Source: an uncultured Bacteroidales bacterium (GTDB taxonomy: Bacteria; Bacteroidota; Bacteroidia; Bacteroidales; Bacteroidaceae). Taken from it: a stretch of 64,000 nt of DNA. Location of the stretch: the NCBI GenBank assembly GCA_902799655.1, contig CADCBH010000004.1, forward strand, positions 62,001-126,000, in the 5' to 3' direction. The translations under genes and the position numbers were made by a program. The notes beneath the pieces are model-generated. The model saw nothing but the letters and a program-made list of their open reading frames with translations, had not been told where the DNA came from and made no database searches. This document shows positions 8,437 through 16,482 of the stretch, in pieces (within the stretch, counting starts at the first letter, position 1; every line of letters starts with the position of its first letter).

Positions 8437-9153
8437 ATGAAAAGGAAAGGATCTGGCAAGGGACTGATGGTGGTAGGTAGTATGCGAAGAGATGGCATTA
8501 CGACCTATATGAAGCAAGGCAGGATGATTGTGCGGTCTGCAAACTCCATGGAGCGACGCAGCAACACGTTGGGTCAGTTTATCCAACGGCAGAAGATGCG
8601 TCATTCCGTGGCACTGTGGAGGATGCTGAAGTATTGCCAGCCGATGTTTACGCAAGGAACAACGGCTTACAACAACTTCCTATCACTGGCCAACCGGTTG
8701 CCGGTGTTATATGTAGAAAAGGTACTGATGGAGCATACGTCATTCCTGATGCCGGGTATCCCTGTGAGTGACGGCACGCTACCGACGATTAAGCAGGAAT
8801 TGGGTGAGGCGAACGGAATGCCAGCCCTTATTACCGACATCAAAGCCGACAATAGTTTGTATTGGACGAAATTGTGGCTATACACTGCCATTCAATCAGG
8901 TGAATATAGAGACATCCATGTGGAATTCAGGAAGCGTGAGGTTTCCTGGGAAGAAATGTCGCTGGTGGACAGTCATTATGTGCTGAAGGGTGATGAATTC
9001 AGCGACGAAAAAAAAGGTTGGGCACTAGTGCTGGTAAAAGGGGGACGCTGTTCACCGCAGACCATCGTTACACGGTGTACACAATACCTAGAGTTTACGA
9101 CCAAAGAGGCCTTAGAGAAAGCAGCAAAAAGCTATGGCGGACTGACCAAATAA
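8437..9153 (+). CDS. Unrecognised protein, possibly DUF6266-like
   Basis: The protein has 238 residues, no signal peptide and no membrane helix. The first 60 residues are very basic. The arrangement of an early glycine-rich segment with VVGS, a GI..Y..QG segment, then SNTLGQFIQRQKMR and a TQGTTAYNNF segment resembles Bacteroidetes proteins annotated DUF6266, but this is an impression from pattern only. The C-terminal half shows alternating hydrophobic strands and no catalytic motif I know. It sits inside the capsule locus but appears separately transcribed, with its own promoter-like site and the long repeat-filled leader. No function is proposed. ATG 8437 is the first start after the array. 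Confidence 0.6.
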   Translation: MKRKGSGKGLMVVGSMRRDGITTYMKQGRMIVRSANSMERRSNTLGQFIQRQKMRHSVALWRMLKYCQPMFTQGTTAYNNFLSLANRLPVLYVEKVLMEHTSFLMPGIPVSDGTLPTIKQELGEANGMPALITDIKADNSLYWTKLWLYTAIQSGEYRDIHVEFRKREVSWEEMSLVDSHYVLKGDEFSDEKKGWALVLVKGGRCSPQTIVTRCTQYLEFTTKEALEKAAKSYGGLTK

Positions 9154-9219
9154 TATTTGCATGTTGAATACAATAATCGGGATAGCATCTACGTTAAGTA
9201 GATAAAGAATAAGGATTGC

Positions 9220-11802
9220 ATGATCATATATTTACTTGGCGCATTTATATTAAGTATGATTAGTGGGGCTGTCTTCACCCCAGCTATTTTGAACTACTGC
9301 CAACGAAAGAAACTCTACGACATACCTACCGAACGGAAAGTACACTCCAATGCCATTCCTCGTCTGGGGGGTATCTCATTCTTTCCGAGCATGGTATTGG
9401 CCTTTGCCATCTGTCTGATTATCATCTCAACACGGGGAGGCATCAATGAATCTTTCAGTACTTGGAGCCTGAGTTATCTCGCAGGTCTGTCCATCATGTA
9501 TGCTGTAGGCATCGTCGACGACCTGATAGGTCTGAATGCCAAGACCAAGTTTACCGCACAGATATGTGCCGCGGCATTGATGCCCATGTCCAGTCTCTAT
9601 ATCAACAATCTCTACGGACTTTTCGGCATCTATGAGATACCCGCTATGGTGGGCATTCCACTGACCATCTTCATGGTGGTATTCATCGTCAACGCCATCA
9701 ACCTTATCGATGGTATCGACGGGTTGGCAGCCAGCATATCATTGTTGGCACTGGGTGGCTATCTGATCTATTTCGTCCACTATCACGTCTTCATTCGGAC
9801 CTACACTATCCTGACAGCAGGTATGATGGGGGCCCTCATCGTCTTTTTGTACTTTAACCTGTGGGGGAGCGTAGAGAAGAACAACAAGATTTTCATGGGT
9901 GACAGCGGATCACTGTCGCTGGGTTTCACACTGGCTTTCCTCGCCATCAAGTGTACCATGGATGTTCCTGCTATCTGGCCTTACCGTGATGAAGCATTAC
10001 TGGTGCCAGTGACACTGCTGTTGGTGCCTATGGTTGATGTCGTCAGAGTGACATTATACCGTTTGCGCCACGGGAAGCCTCTGTTCGATGCCGACAAGAA
10101 CCACATCCACCACAAGCTCATGCAAGCCGGCATGAACCAGCACCAGGCCCTGTTGACCATCATCGCCATCTCTGTGATAATGATAGCACTGAACAGTCTG
10201 CTATACCCGTCACTCTCCATCACGATGATTCTTGGCATTGACATCATCATGTACACGTTGTTCAACATTGCAATTAATATAATCATGAAAAGAGACAGCG
10301 CAAAGACATCCAAGAGGCTGATGGTTGCCGCCTTGCTGCTGGTTGCTGTGAGTGCCTCAGCACAAGACACGCCATCGACAAGCGTCACCTACGACCTGTC
10401 TTCAGAGATGGCAGTAGGAACGGGCGACCATACGGCATACCAGTTGACAGCCAATCGACACCACACGCTGGCTACAAGACCCAACACCGGTTATGCGAGA
10501 GCAGCAGTAGAAGCCGAGCATCCATTGTCTGACAAGTGGATGTTGGCAGGAGGCGTCGATATCATCGCTTCTGTGCATGCTGACCATAAGGCCTACCTCC
10601 AGCAGTTGTATGCCAGTCTGAAGTACGACAAGTTCTTTTTCGAGATAGGCAGCAGAGAGCACAATGCCATCTTGCGCAACGCGCAGCTGTCATCAGGTGC
10701 CTTTGCCAAAGGTACCAATGCCAAGCCCATTCCACAAGTGCGCCTTGGTACGACCGACTTCTGGACAGTGCCCTACACCAAGGGATGGTTGCAGATACAC
10801 TTCGAGGGCGGCTACGGTAAGTTCCTGGACAACGGGTACCGTGAGGATGTCTTCATGAACAACGGACTCATCAACAACCACTATTCCACAGGAGCGTGGT
10901 ATCACCAGAAACACCTTTATTTCCGCACCAATCCTGAGAAGCGTTTCTTCGTCACCGCAGGTATCGAGCATGTGGCACTGTTTGGCGGAAAGAGCTTTGA
11001 GCGCACCGCTGATGGCATGACCGTCAAAGAAAAGTCTGTCGGACTGAAGGACTTCTTCAAGGTCATCCTGCCTGTTGGCGACAAGAACTATTATGAGAAC
11101 GACGCCATGGAGGACTGGGTATTTGGCAACCACCTCGGCTCGATGACCATTCAGGTGGGATGGAACATCAATAAGAACCATCTGGTACAGGTCTATCTTG
11201 ACGATCCCTTCGAAGACGGCTCTGGCATGCGCAAAGGCAATGGCTGGGACGGGCTATGGGGCGTGGAATACACCAACAAGACACCTGGTAGGCAGTGGGT
11301 ACGTGGTGCTGTGGTAGAGTACTTCCAAACCACCAACCAGTCGGGTCCGTTACACTACGACCGCGGTGACTATCCGGAACCGATACGCAGTCAGATTACT
11401 GAACTGGTAACAGGCGACGACGACTATTACAACCACATGTACTACGTCAGCTATTCCCACTACGGCATGACCCTCGGCAACCCGCTCATCACCTCTCCGA
11501 TATTCAATGCCGACGGCTACAATGGTTTCCGTGACAACCGTGTCAGGGCTTGGCATGCAGCTGTCAACGGTGAGATTACCGATAACATCTCGTATCTGGT
11601 AAAAGGCTCCTACCGCGAAGGCAAGGGAACATACAAGGCCCCCATCTATCCCAAGCGTCACTCCTTCGACGCCATGCTGCAGGGAACCTATACCAAGGGA
11701 CCTTGGCAGATGTCGGCAGCATGGGCCTTCGACAAGGGTAATGTCTTTGGCGACTGCTCAACGTTTAATCTCAAAATCAACTATCATGGCAAGATTCTGT
11801 AA
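9220..11802 (+). CDS. In-frame fusion: WecA/MraY-family sugar-1-phosphate transferase plus Wzi-like outer-membrane protein
   Basis: The reading frame has 860 residues. Residues 1-355 are a polytopic WecA-type enzyme that transfers an N-acetylhexosamine-1-phosphate (or relative) to undecaprenyl phosphate: VGIVDDLIG (about 96-104), NAINLIDGIDGLA (about 158-170), MGDSGSLSLG (about 226-235) and KNHIHHKL (about 289-296). Residues 356-860 resemble the capsule-assembly protein Wzi, an 18-strand outer-membrane barrel: MKRDSAKTSKR, a hydrophobic core and an ASAQ signal-peptidase-like site, then aromatic-rich strands. These are normally two proteins in two membranes. The ATG at 10285 (residue 356) could be an independent start. 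TAA triplets exist in both other frames at the junction (10275, 10280), so a one-base indel in the sequence or its ancestor would separate them. Confidence 0.8.
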   Translation: MIIYLLGAFILSMISGAVFTPAILNYCQRKKLYDIPTERKVHSNAIPRLGGISFFPSMVLAFAICLIIISTRGGINESFSTWSLSYLAGLSIMYAVGIVDDLIGLNAKTKFTAQICAAALMPMSSLYINNLYGLFGIYEIPAMVGIPLTIFMVVFIVNAINLIDGIDGLAASISLLALGGYLIYFVHYHVFIRTYTILTAGMMGALIVFLYFNLWGSVEKNNKIFMGDSGSLSLGFTLAFLAIKCTMDVPAIWPYRDEALLVPVTLLLVPMVDVVRVTLYRLRHGKPLFDADKNHIHHKLMQAGMNQHQALLTIIAISVIMIALNSLLYPSLSITMILGIDIIMYTLFNIAINIIMKRDSAKTSKRLMVAALLLVAVSASAQDTPSTSVTYDLSSEMAVGTGDHTAYQLTANRHHTLATRPNTGYARAAVEAEHPLSDKWMLAGGVDIIASVHADHKAYLQQLYASLKYDKFFFEIGSREHNAILRNAQLSSGAFAKGTNAKPIPQVRLGTTDFWTVPYTKGWLQIHFEGGYGKFLDNGYREDVFMNNGLINNHYSTGAWYHQKHLYFRTNPEKRFFVTAGIEHVALFGGKSFERTADGMTVKEKSVGLKDFFKVILPVGDKNYYENDAMEDWVFGNHLGSMTIQVGWNINKNHLVQVYLDDPFEDGSGMRKGNGWDGLWGVEYTNKTPGRQWVRGAVVEYFQTTNQSGPLHYDRGDYPEPIRSQITELVTGDDDYYNHMYYVSYSHYGMTLGNPLITSPIFNADGYNGFRDNRVRAWHAAVNGEITDNISYLVKGSYREGKGTYKAPIYPKRHSFDAMLQGTYTKGPWQMSAAWAFDKGNVFGDCSTFNLKINYHGKIL
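10285..11802 (+). other. Wzi-like module with its own signal peptide inside the fused frame
   Basis: From ATG 10285 the frame encodes 505 residues, close to the usual length of Wzi (about 480). The start is preceded by an A/T-rich stretch (CAATTAATATAATC) as is common for Bacteroidetes start sites, which have weak Shine-Dalgarno dependence. The module begins with a basic n-region, a hydrophobic core (LMVAALLLVAVS) and a cleavable ASA-Q site. It could therefore be made alone from this start or released from the fusion by signal peptidase I. Wzi anchors capsule to the cell surface, matching the locus. Confidence 0.6.
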
Positions 11803-12169
11803 ACTCCTCATACTCCTTACATCACATATCTTCCTGCTCACATCCTGTCAGGAAGGTGGTAGTGCTGGCGACCTGTTCGGACAGTGGCGGCTGACAGACA
11901 GAGAAGATCTGTACATCTGTTTCTCAGGCTCTATCGCAGATTTCCGCAAAGCGGGTGTCCAGGAAGTCTATGCCAACTTCCAGCACGTGGGCGACAGTCT
12001 GTTCATGCAGTGCTCGTCTATTAAGAAAATCAAGGCTGACACCACATTCGTCGAGGATGACTTCGGGATGAAACCATTCACCAATATCCGCGTCAGGATT
12101 GATGCATTGGACAGCGACCGCATGCTGCTCAGCAAAGACGGCCAGCACTGGACACTTGAAAAATACTAA
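11786..12169 (+). CDS. Small lipoprotein with a lipocalin-like pattern
   Basis: The protein has 127 residues. Start ATG 11786 overlaps the end of the Wzi-like frame by 17 bases and gives a good lipoprotein signal (basic, LLILLTSHIFLL, lipobox LTSC at about residue 20), so an earlier in-frame start at 11741 is rejected. The mature part begins GDLFGQWRLT and ends with HWTLEKY, the framing W..L...W.L pattern seen in small Bacteroidetes lipocalin-like lipoproteins, but I see no ligand-binding motif. Its location between Wzi and the initiating transferase suggests a role at the cell envelope in polysaccharide export or anchoring; this is inference. Confidence 0.65.
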   Translation: MARFCKLLILLTSHIFLLTSCQEGGSAGDLFGQWRLTDREDLYICFSGSIADFRKAGVQEVYANFQHVGDSLFMQCSSIKKIKADTTFVEDDFGMKPFTNIRVRIDALDSDRMLLSKDGQHWTLEKY

Positions 12170-12179
12170 TGTGCGATTC

Positions 12180-12803
12180 ATGGAGAGTTCTACTTATATA
12201 TATGATGGGATGAACGCTTTCGAGAAGGAAGTCAAACGGCTGTTTGACTTCTTGACAGCATTCGTATGCCTCATCCTCTTCTCCCCTCTCTTCCTCATCT
12301 GCTACATCGCTATCAAGCGTGGTCATGACGGACCAGTCATCTACGAGCAAGAACGTATCGGACGCTTTGGCAGACCATTCTATATCTATAAGTTCCGCAG
12401 CATGATAGTCGATGCTGAGAAAGAAGGCGCGGAACTGCTGCAACAGGAGAACGACCCCCGTCTGACCAATACGGGTAAGTTTCTGCGTGACCATCACCTC
12501 GATGAGCTGCCCCAGTTCTGGAATGTACTGGTGGGCGACATGTCGTTTGTCGGTCCACGTCCTGAGCGCAAATACTTTATCAACCAGATCATGCAGCACG
12601 ACCCACGGTATGAGTGCCTCTACCAGATACGTCCAGGCATCACGTCGATGGCCACCATCTATAATGGCTACACCGACACCATGGAGAAGATGCTCAAGCG
12701 TCTGGACATGGATTTGGACTATCTGCGCCATCGTTCCTGGTGGCTTGACCTCAAGATTATTTTCCTGACTTTCGCGAATATCGCCTTCGGCAAGAAGTTC
12801 TAA
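12180..12803 (+). CDS. Initiating sugar-1-phosphate transferase, PglC/WcaJ family
   Basis: The protein has 207 residues, the minimal catalytic form of the bacterial sugar-transferase family, with one N-terminal membrane helix (about 20-42). It carries the family signature: YEQERIGRFGRPFYIYKFRSM, then NDPRLTNTGKFLRDHHLDEL, PQFWNVLVGDMSFVGPRPER. It moves a sugar-1-phosphate from a nucleotide-sugar to undecaprenyl phosphate, the first step of repeat-unit synthesis. The usual key Asp-Glu pair is present (LDELPQ). ATG 12180 is chosen because upstream in-frame starts lie inside the lipoprotein gene. This is the second initiating-type enzyme of the locus, next to the WecA-type one in the fusion. Confidence 0.9.
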   Translation: MESSTYIYDGMNAFEKEVKRLFDFLTAFVCLILFSPLFLICYIAIKRGHDGPVIYEQERIGRFGRPFYIYKFRSMIVDAEKEGAELLQQENDPRLTNTGKFLRDHHLDELPQFWNVLVGDMSFVGPRPERKYFINQIMQHDPRYECLYQIRPGITSMATIYNGYTDTMEKMLKRLDMDLDYLRHRSWWLDLKIIFLTFANIAFGKKF

Positions 12804-12850
12804 TCAAAATCATCTTTAGGGAATTTCCTCTACCAATGTAGGGAAAATCC

Positions 12851-12882
12851 TTTGTATCCCTTTGTTTTTCTTCCTAATTTTG
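12851..12882 (+). promoter_or_regulatory. Promoter of the Ser/Gly/His-rich protein gene
   Basis: TTTG at 12851-12854 and TAATTTTG at 12875-12882 are separated by exactly 20 bases, a perfect match to the Bacteroidetes consensus. Transcription would start near 12889 and the ATG is at 12928. The site shows that the 12928 gene can be expressed apart from the upstream capsule genes. Confidence 0.75.
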
Positions 12883-12927
12883 CAGTGTGAAGAAGAACAA
12901 GATTGTCAAACTCTAAAAGATACAAAT

Positions 12928-13941
12928 ATGAAAAAGATGATGATAGCCCTCGTAGGAATGCTCGCGATAGCGGCATCGGGCAAGGCGATGAGTTACGAAC
13001 AGGCTCGCAACGAGGCCCTGTTCCTGACCGACAAGATGGCCTACGAACTGAATCTGACTGACGAGCAGTATGAGGCTGCCTATGAGATCAACCTCGACTA
13101 CCTGATGGGTGTGACGAGTTACGATGATGTCTATGGCACCTACTGGGAGCGCCGCAACCGTGACCTCAGCTATGTGCTGCTGGATGCACAGTGGCAGGCA
13201 TTTATCGCTGCCACCTACTTCTATCGTCCACTCTATTGGAGTGACGGCTACTGGCACTTCGGTGTTTACGCCCGCTATCCGCATCGTCACTACTTCTACT
13301 TCGGACGTCCTGTATTCTATGCCAGCTACCGTGGAGCACATGCCTGGCACCGTGTGGGTGGACATGGCTGGTATCACAGCCGTCGCGACCACTTCCGTCC
13401 TGTAGGACGTACTCACTTCGGCATGCATGACCGTTGGAATCGTGGCGACTACCGTCATCACCATACCGGTGGCAATAGTCACCGTCCTGGTGGGCACATC
13501 GGAGGTCCTCGTACCAGTTCGACACGTACTACTGTAGGTCACGGCAATCACAATGGCTATGGTGGTGGCGGTTCGTTCGGACACCATAATAGCAACGGCT
13601 CCAGCGACAATAGTAGCGGTAGAGTTGGTAGCGGCCATCGCGGCCACTTCGGAGGCAGCCACAGCGGAGGCTCCATCGGCAACAGCGGAAGAGGTAGCAG
13701 CAGCTCAAGTTCAAGCAGCGGATCATTCGGAGGCAGCCGTAGTAGCGGATCATTTGGAGGTAGCCGTAGCAGCGGCGGATTCAGTGGAAGCCGTAGCAGC
13801 GGTGGATTCAGTGGCAGCCGTAGCAGCGGTGGATTCAGTGGCAGCCATAGCAGTGGTGCTACCCGTAGTAGCGGTTCTTTCGGAGGAAGCCATAGCAGCG
13901 GTGGAGGCAGAAGCGGTGGTGGTCATGGCGGTCGCCGTTAA
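12928..13941 (+). CDS. Secreted Ser/Gly/His-rich repeat protein
   Basis: The protein has 337 residues. ATG 12928 gives a signal peptide (MKKMMIALVGMLAIAASGKA). The N-terminal domain (about 22-120) begins with helices containing LTDKMAYELNLTDEQYEAAYEI, reminiscent of the LTxxQ motif of Spy/CpxP-like periplasmic chaperones, then becomes Tyr/Trp/His/Arg-rich. The C-terminal half is low complexity: His-Gly-rich, then nine-residue repeats (GGFSGSRSS) encoded by 27-base units. No catalytic motif is visible. It has its own promoter and lies between the initiating transferase and the amino-sugar genes. It could bind metal or polysaccharide, or form a surface fibre; these are guesses. Confidence 0.7.
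   Translation: MKKMMIALVGMLAIAASGKAMSYEQARNEALFLTDKMAYELNLTDEQYEAAYEINLDYLMGVTSYDDVYGTYWERRNRDLSYVLLDAQWQAFIAATYFYRPLYWSDGYWHFGVYARYPHRHYFYFGRPVFYASYRGAHAWHRVGGHGWYHSRRDHFRPVGRTHFGMHDRWNRGDYRHHHTGGNSHRPGGHIGGPRTSSTRTTVGHGNHNGYGGGGSFGHHNSNGSSDNSSGRVGSGHRGHFGGSHSGGSIGNSGRGSSSSSSSSGSFGGSRSSGSFGGSRSSGGFSGSRSSGGFSGSRSSGGFSGSHSSGATRSSGSFGGSHSSGGGRSGGGHGGRR
13720..13899 (+). repeat. 27-bp tandem repeats inside the Ser/Gly-rich protein
   Basis: Five consecutive 27-base units run from 13720 to 13854, each encoding G-(S/G)-F-(G/S)-G-S-(R/H)-S-S, followed by a shortened 18-base unit and a sixth unit at 13873-13899. Because the unit is a multiple of three, gain or loss of copies keeps the frame. The repeats are directly adjacent without spacers, so this is not a CRISPR array. 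Confidence 0.9.
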
Positions 13942-14035
13942 AGCAACGTGATGAAGTTTTTCAGGCCACGCATACAATAATCGATAGAATAATCAAGTTA
14001 TATCTATAAGAGCATATGCGCATGACCCATATCAT

Positions 14036-14443
14036 ATGAACCAGGCATCTATCATACAACTACCAAAGATCGAAGACCCCAGGGGTAACCTCTCGACCAT
14101 CGAACAGTTTGAGAACGTGCCGTTTGAGATAAAACGGGTACATTGGATTTATGATGTTCCAGGTGGCAAAGACCGAGGAGGCCATGCCTACAAAGAGACC
14201 GACGAGTTCATCGTCGCCTTGTCAGGCAGCTTCGACGTCATCATCGACAATGGCATGGAACAGAAAGTCTTTCCGCTCAACCGTTCCTACTATGGTCTGT
14301 TAGTACCCAAGGGTCTTTGGCGTTGTATGACCAATTTCTCCACTAACTCTCTCGCCCTTGTGCTGTCATCGACAGACTTCTCTGAAGACGACTATATTTT
14401 TGACTATGAGGAATTTCAAACATGGAGGGCCCAGCATGGTTAG
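14036..14443 (+). CDS. FdtA/WxcM-like cupin, dTDP-4-keto-6-deoxyhexose isomerase family
   Basis: The protein has 135 residues and a single cupin domain of the FdtA/QdtA family, which converts dTDP-4-keto-6-deoxyglucose to a 3-keto isomer in the route to dTDP-Fuc3N or dTDP-Qui3N. Diagnostic phrases are PKIEDPRGNLSTIE, RVHWIYDVPGGKDRGGHAYK (with the conserved His-Ala near residue 57) and the SGSFDVIIDNG strand. It overlaps the next gene, a paralogue, by eight bases, and an aminotransferase follows, which supports an amino-sugar pathway. Which ketosugar isomer it forms cannot be decided by reading. The glucose-1-P thymidylyltransferase and 4,6-dehydratase needed upstream are not in this window. 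Confidence 0.8.
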   Translation: MNQASIIQLPKIEDPRGNLSTIEQFENVPFEIKRVHWIYDVPGGKDRGGHAYKETDEFIVALSGSFDVIIDNGMEQKVFPLNRSYYGLLVPKGLWRCMTNFSTNSLALVLSSTDFSEDDYIFDYEEFQTWRAQHG

Positions 14444-14846
14444 TGTTTTCGACTGTACGCTTCACGAACTGACTAAGTTCCACTATCCAGAGGGCAACCT
14501 GACGTATGTCTATCAGAACATCCATGTACCCTTCCCCATCAACCGCGTGTTCTACACTTACGACATTCCTGGCGGAGAAGACCGCGGTGCCCACGCCCAT
14601 AAGACCTGTCACCAGCTGATTATTGCAGCCAGTGGCAGTTTTGAAGTTGAGCTCGACGATGGCACCAACAAGCGCACTGTGGCGCTCAACCGCCCCTATT
14701 TTGGATTGCATGTACCACCTGGCATCTGGGCTGCCGAACGAGGTTTCTCCTCGGGAAGCATTTGTCTGGTACTGGCTTCTGAAGGCTACCATGAGGATGA
14801 CTATATCCGCGACTATAACGAGTTTCTGAACTACGTCAAGCTATGA
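14436..14846 (+). CDS. Second FdtA/WxcM-like cupin
   Basis: The protein has 136 residues and is a clear paralogue of the preceding one ([56 protein letters not shown], then [11 protein letters not shown] matching EDDYIFDYEEF). The GAHAHK pair of histidines matches the catalytic site of FdtA better than GGHAYK in the first copy, where the second His is Tyr. ATG 14436 is chosen since earlier starts lie deep in the first gene. It overlaps the aminotransferase gene by four bases. It may be the active isomerase while the first copy has a changed role. Confidence 0.8.
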   Translation: MVSVFDCTLHELTKFHYPEGNLTYVYQNIHVPFPINRVFYTYDIPGGEDRGAHAHKTCHQLIIAASGSFEVELDDGTNKRTVALNRPYFGLHVPPGIWAAERGFSSGSICLVLASEGYHEDDYIRDYNEFLNYVKL

Positions 14847-15943
14847 TTAAGTTTCTAGACCTTAAAGGCATTACCGATCTCTATTCAGAGGAGATACACC
14901 AGGCGGCAGCAGATGTTATCGACTCCGGATGGTATCTGCAAGGCGAGGCGAACATGCAGTTTGAGAGCCATTATGCCCAATATATCGGTACCAAGTATTG
15001 TGTGGGGGTAGCCAACGGACTGGATGCACTCATCTGGATATACCGAGCCTATAAGGAGATGGGAGTGATGAAGGATGGCGACGAAGTCATCGTACCTGCC
15101 AACACCTATATCGCTTCAATACTGGCCATCACGGAGAACAGACTGAAACCCGTACTCGTGGAGCCCGACATCCATACGTTGGAGATTGACGACAGCCTCA
15201 TCGAACAGCAGATCACACCCAGGACACGCTCCATCCTACTGGTGCACCTGTATGGTCGTTGTGCCTATACAGAACGGATTGGTGCATTGTGCCAGAAATA
15301 CCAACTGAAGTTGGTGGAAGACAATGCGCAAGCTCATGGATGCTGCTATGAGAACCGCCGTACGGGCAGTTTGGGCGATGCGGCAGGTCACTCATTCTAT
15401 CCCACAAAGAATCTGGGAGCTTTGGGAGATGGTGGTGCAGTGACGACCAACGACCAGCAACTGGCTGATACCATCCGGACATTGGCCAACTACGGTTCAC
15501 AACGCAAATATATCTTCCAGTATCAGGGTCGCAACAGCCGGTTGGACGAGATTCAGGCAGCCATCCTCGATGTCAAACTGCGCCATCTCGACGATGACAA
15601 CCGCCGTCGTCAGCAGATAGCCCAGTATTATTATGAGCACATCGACAATCCACTGATTACCCTACCCGACAGACTACCCAACGAGCAAAACGTCTATCAT
15701 ATCTTCCCCATCCTCTGCGCTGATCGCGACCGTCTGCAACAACACCTTGCCAATCAGGACATACAGACCGTCATCCACTATCCCATTCCACCCCACCAGC
15801 AGGAATGCTACAAAGAATGGGCAGACATCAGCCTACCCATCACAGAACAAATTCATCGTCAGGAACTGAGCATTCCTATCAGTCAGGTGATGATCAATCA
15901 GGAGTCGGAAGCAGTGTCGCGGGCACTCAACGCATTCAAGTAA
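14843..15943 (+). CDS. DegT/DnrJ/EryC1/StrS-family sugar aminotransferase, FdtB-like
   Basis: The protein has 366 residues and is a PLP-dependent aminotransferase of the nucleotide-sugar type. The N-terminus has IKFLDLKGI and SGWYLQGE; the aldehyde-binding region is [23 protein letters not shown] carries the Asp that contacts [21 protein letters not shown] contains the Schiff-base Lys (about residue 189). With two FdtA-like isomerases just upstream it most likely transfers an amino group to C3 of a dTDP-3-keto-6-deoxyhexose. It is the last gene of the capsule locus here, and its 3' end overlaps the convergent phosphatase gene by 46 bases. Confidence 0.88.
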   Translation: MIKFLDLKGITDLYSEEIHQAAADVIDSGWYLQGEANMQFESHYAQYIGTKYCVGVANGLDALIWIYRAYKEMGVMKDGDEVIVPANTYIASILAITENRLKPVLVEPDIHTLEIDDSLIEQQITPRTRSILLVHLYGRCAYTERIGALCQKYQLKLVEDNAQAHGCCYENRRTGSLGDAAGHSFYPTKNLGALGDGGAVTTNDQQLADTIRTLANYGSQRKYIFQYQGRNSRLDEIQAAILDVKLRHLDDDNRRRQQIAQYYYEHIDNPLITLPDRLPNEQNVYHIFPILCADRDRLQQHLANQDIQTVIHYPIPPHQQECYKEWADISLPITEQIHRQELSIPISQVMINQESEAVSRALNAFK

Positions 15944-16482
15944 GTAGTTGAGGAAACCACCTGCTCAGCAGAGGTCGTCAGTATGCGCACCTCAGCATTC
16001 ATCATGCGCTGAACCTCACGCATCGTACATCCCGCATAAACAGCAAGTATCGCTTTATTGATGATACCATGACCAACGGCCACCACCCTTTGACCTGGGT
16101 AGGTGGCCGTGATATATTTCAGGAATTCCGTTGCCCGCAGCAACAGCGCCTGCTCGCTTTCGATGTCGTCGGGCCATACCTCGCCCTTGAGGTCTGGGAT
16201 GAAACGCCCCGTAAAGCCACCCCAGTCACGCTCCCGAAGAAGAGAAGTCGTTTTCACGGGCATCCCGTGAGGCGCAGCGATAATTTCTGCAGTCTGGATA
16301 GCACGATGCAGGTCACTGGCCACGATGGCATCAACCGATTCCGTCGCCAAACGCTGAGCCACCTGCTGAGCCTGCTCCCTACCCCGATCATTGAGACAGC
16401 CCTGTGTCTGCCCTTGCATGATCTGAAGTGCATTGTCTACTGTCTCGCCATGACGCACGAGGAAGATAATCGTCTCAGACAT
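15898..16482 (-). CDS. Histidine phosphatase family protein (phosphoglycerate mutase-like)
   Basis: The protein has 194 residues. It has the RHG signature [10 protein letters not shown] (about residues 8-17) with the nucleophilic His, and the second His in [11 protein letters not shown] (about 136). The pattern [17 protein letters not shown] is typical of small cofactor-independent phosphatases. Substrate cannot be read from sequence. It is the third gene of a minus-strand operon after a secreted nuclease/phosphatase and uridine kinase, overlapping the latter by eight bases, so a nucleotide or sugar-phosphate substrate is plausible. Its 3' end overlaps the convergent aminotransferase gene. 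Confidence 0.8.
   Translation of the reverse strand: MSETIIFLVRHGETVDNALQIMQGQTQGCLNDRGREQAQQVAQRLATESVDAIVASDLHRAIQTAEIIAAPHGMPVKTTSLLRERDWGGFTGRFIPDLKGEVWPDDIESEQALLLRATEFLKYITATYPGQRVVAVGHGIINKAILAVYAGCTMREVQRMMNAEVRILTTSAEQVVSSTTYLNALSARDTASDS

Noticed and set aside
8143-8655. 170-codon minus-strand frame across the repeat leader
   Set aside because: It spans the T-poor repeat array and half of an opposing gene; its translation is low complexity with no recognisable domain.
9220-11802. Large-scale mobile element or integron around the fusion gene
   Set aside because: No transposase, integrase, terminal repeats or target duplication are visible; the genes fit an ordinary capsule locus.
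13720-13899. Possible CRISPR-like repeats
   Set aside because: Units are directly adjacent without spacers, lie in a coding frame, and no cas gene is near.
13553-13951. Ala/Val-rich 132-codon frame overlapping the Ser/Gly-rich gene
   Set aside because: It is a frame-shifted reading of the 27-base repeats. The frame starting at 12928 has the signal peptide and promoter.
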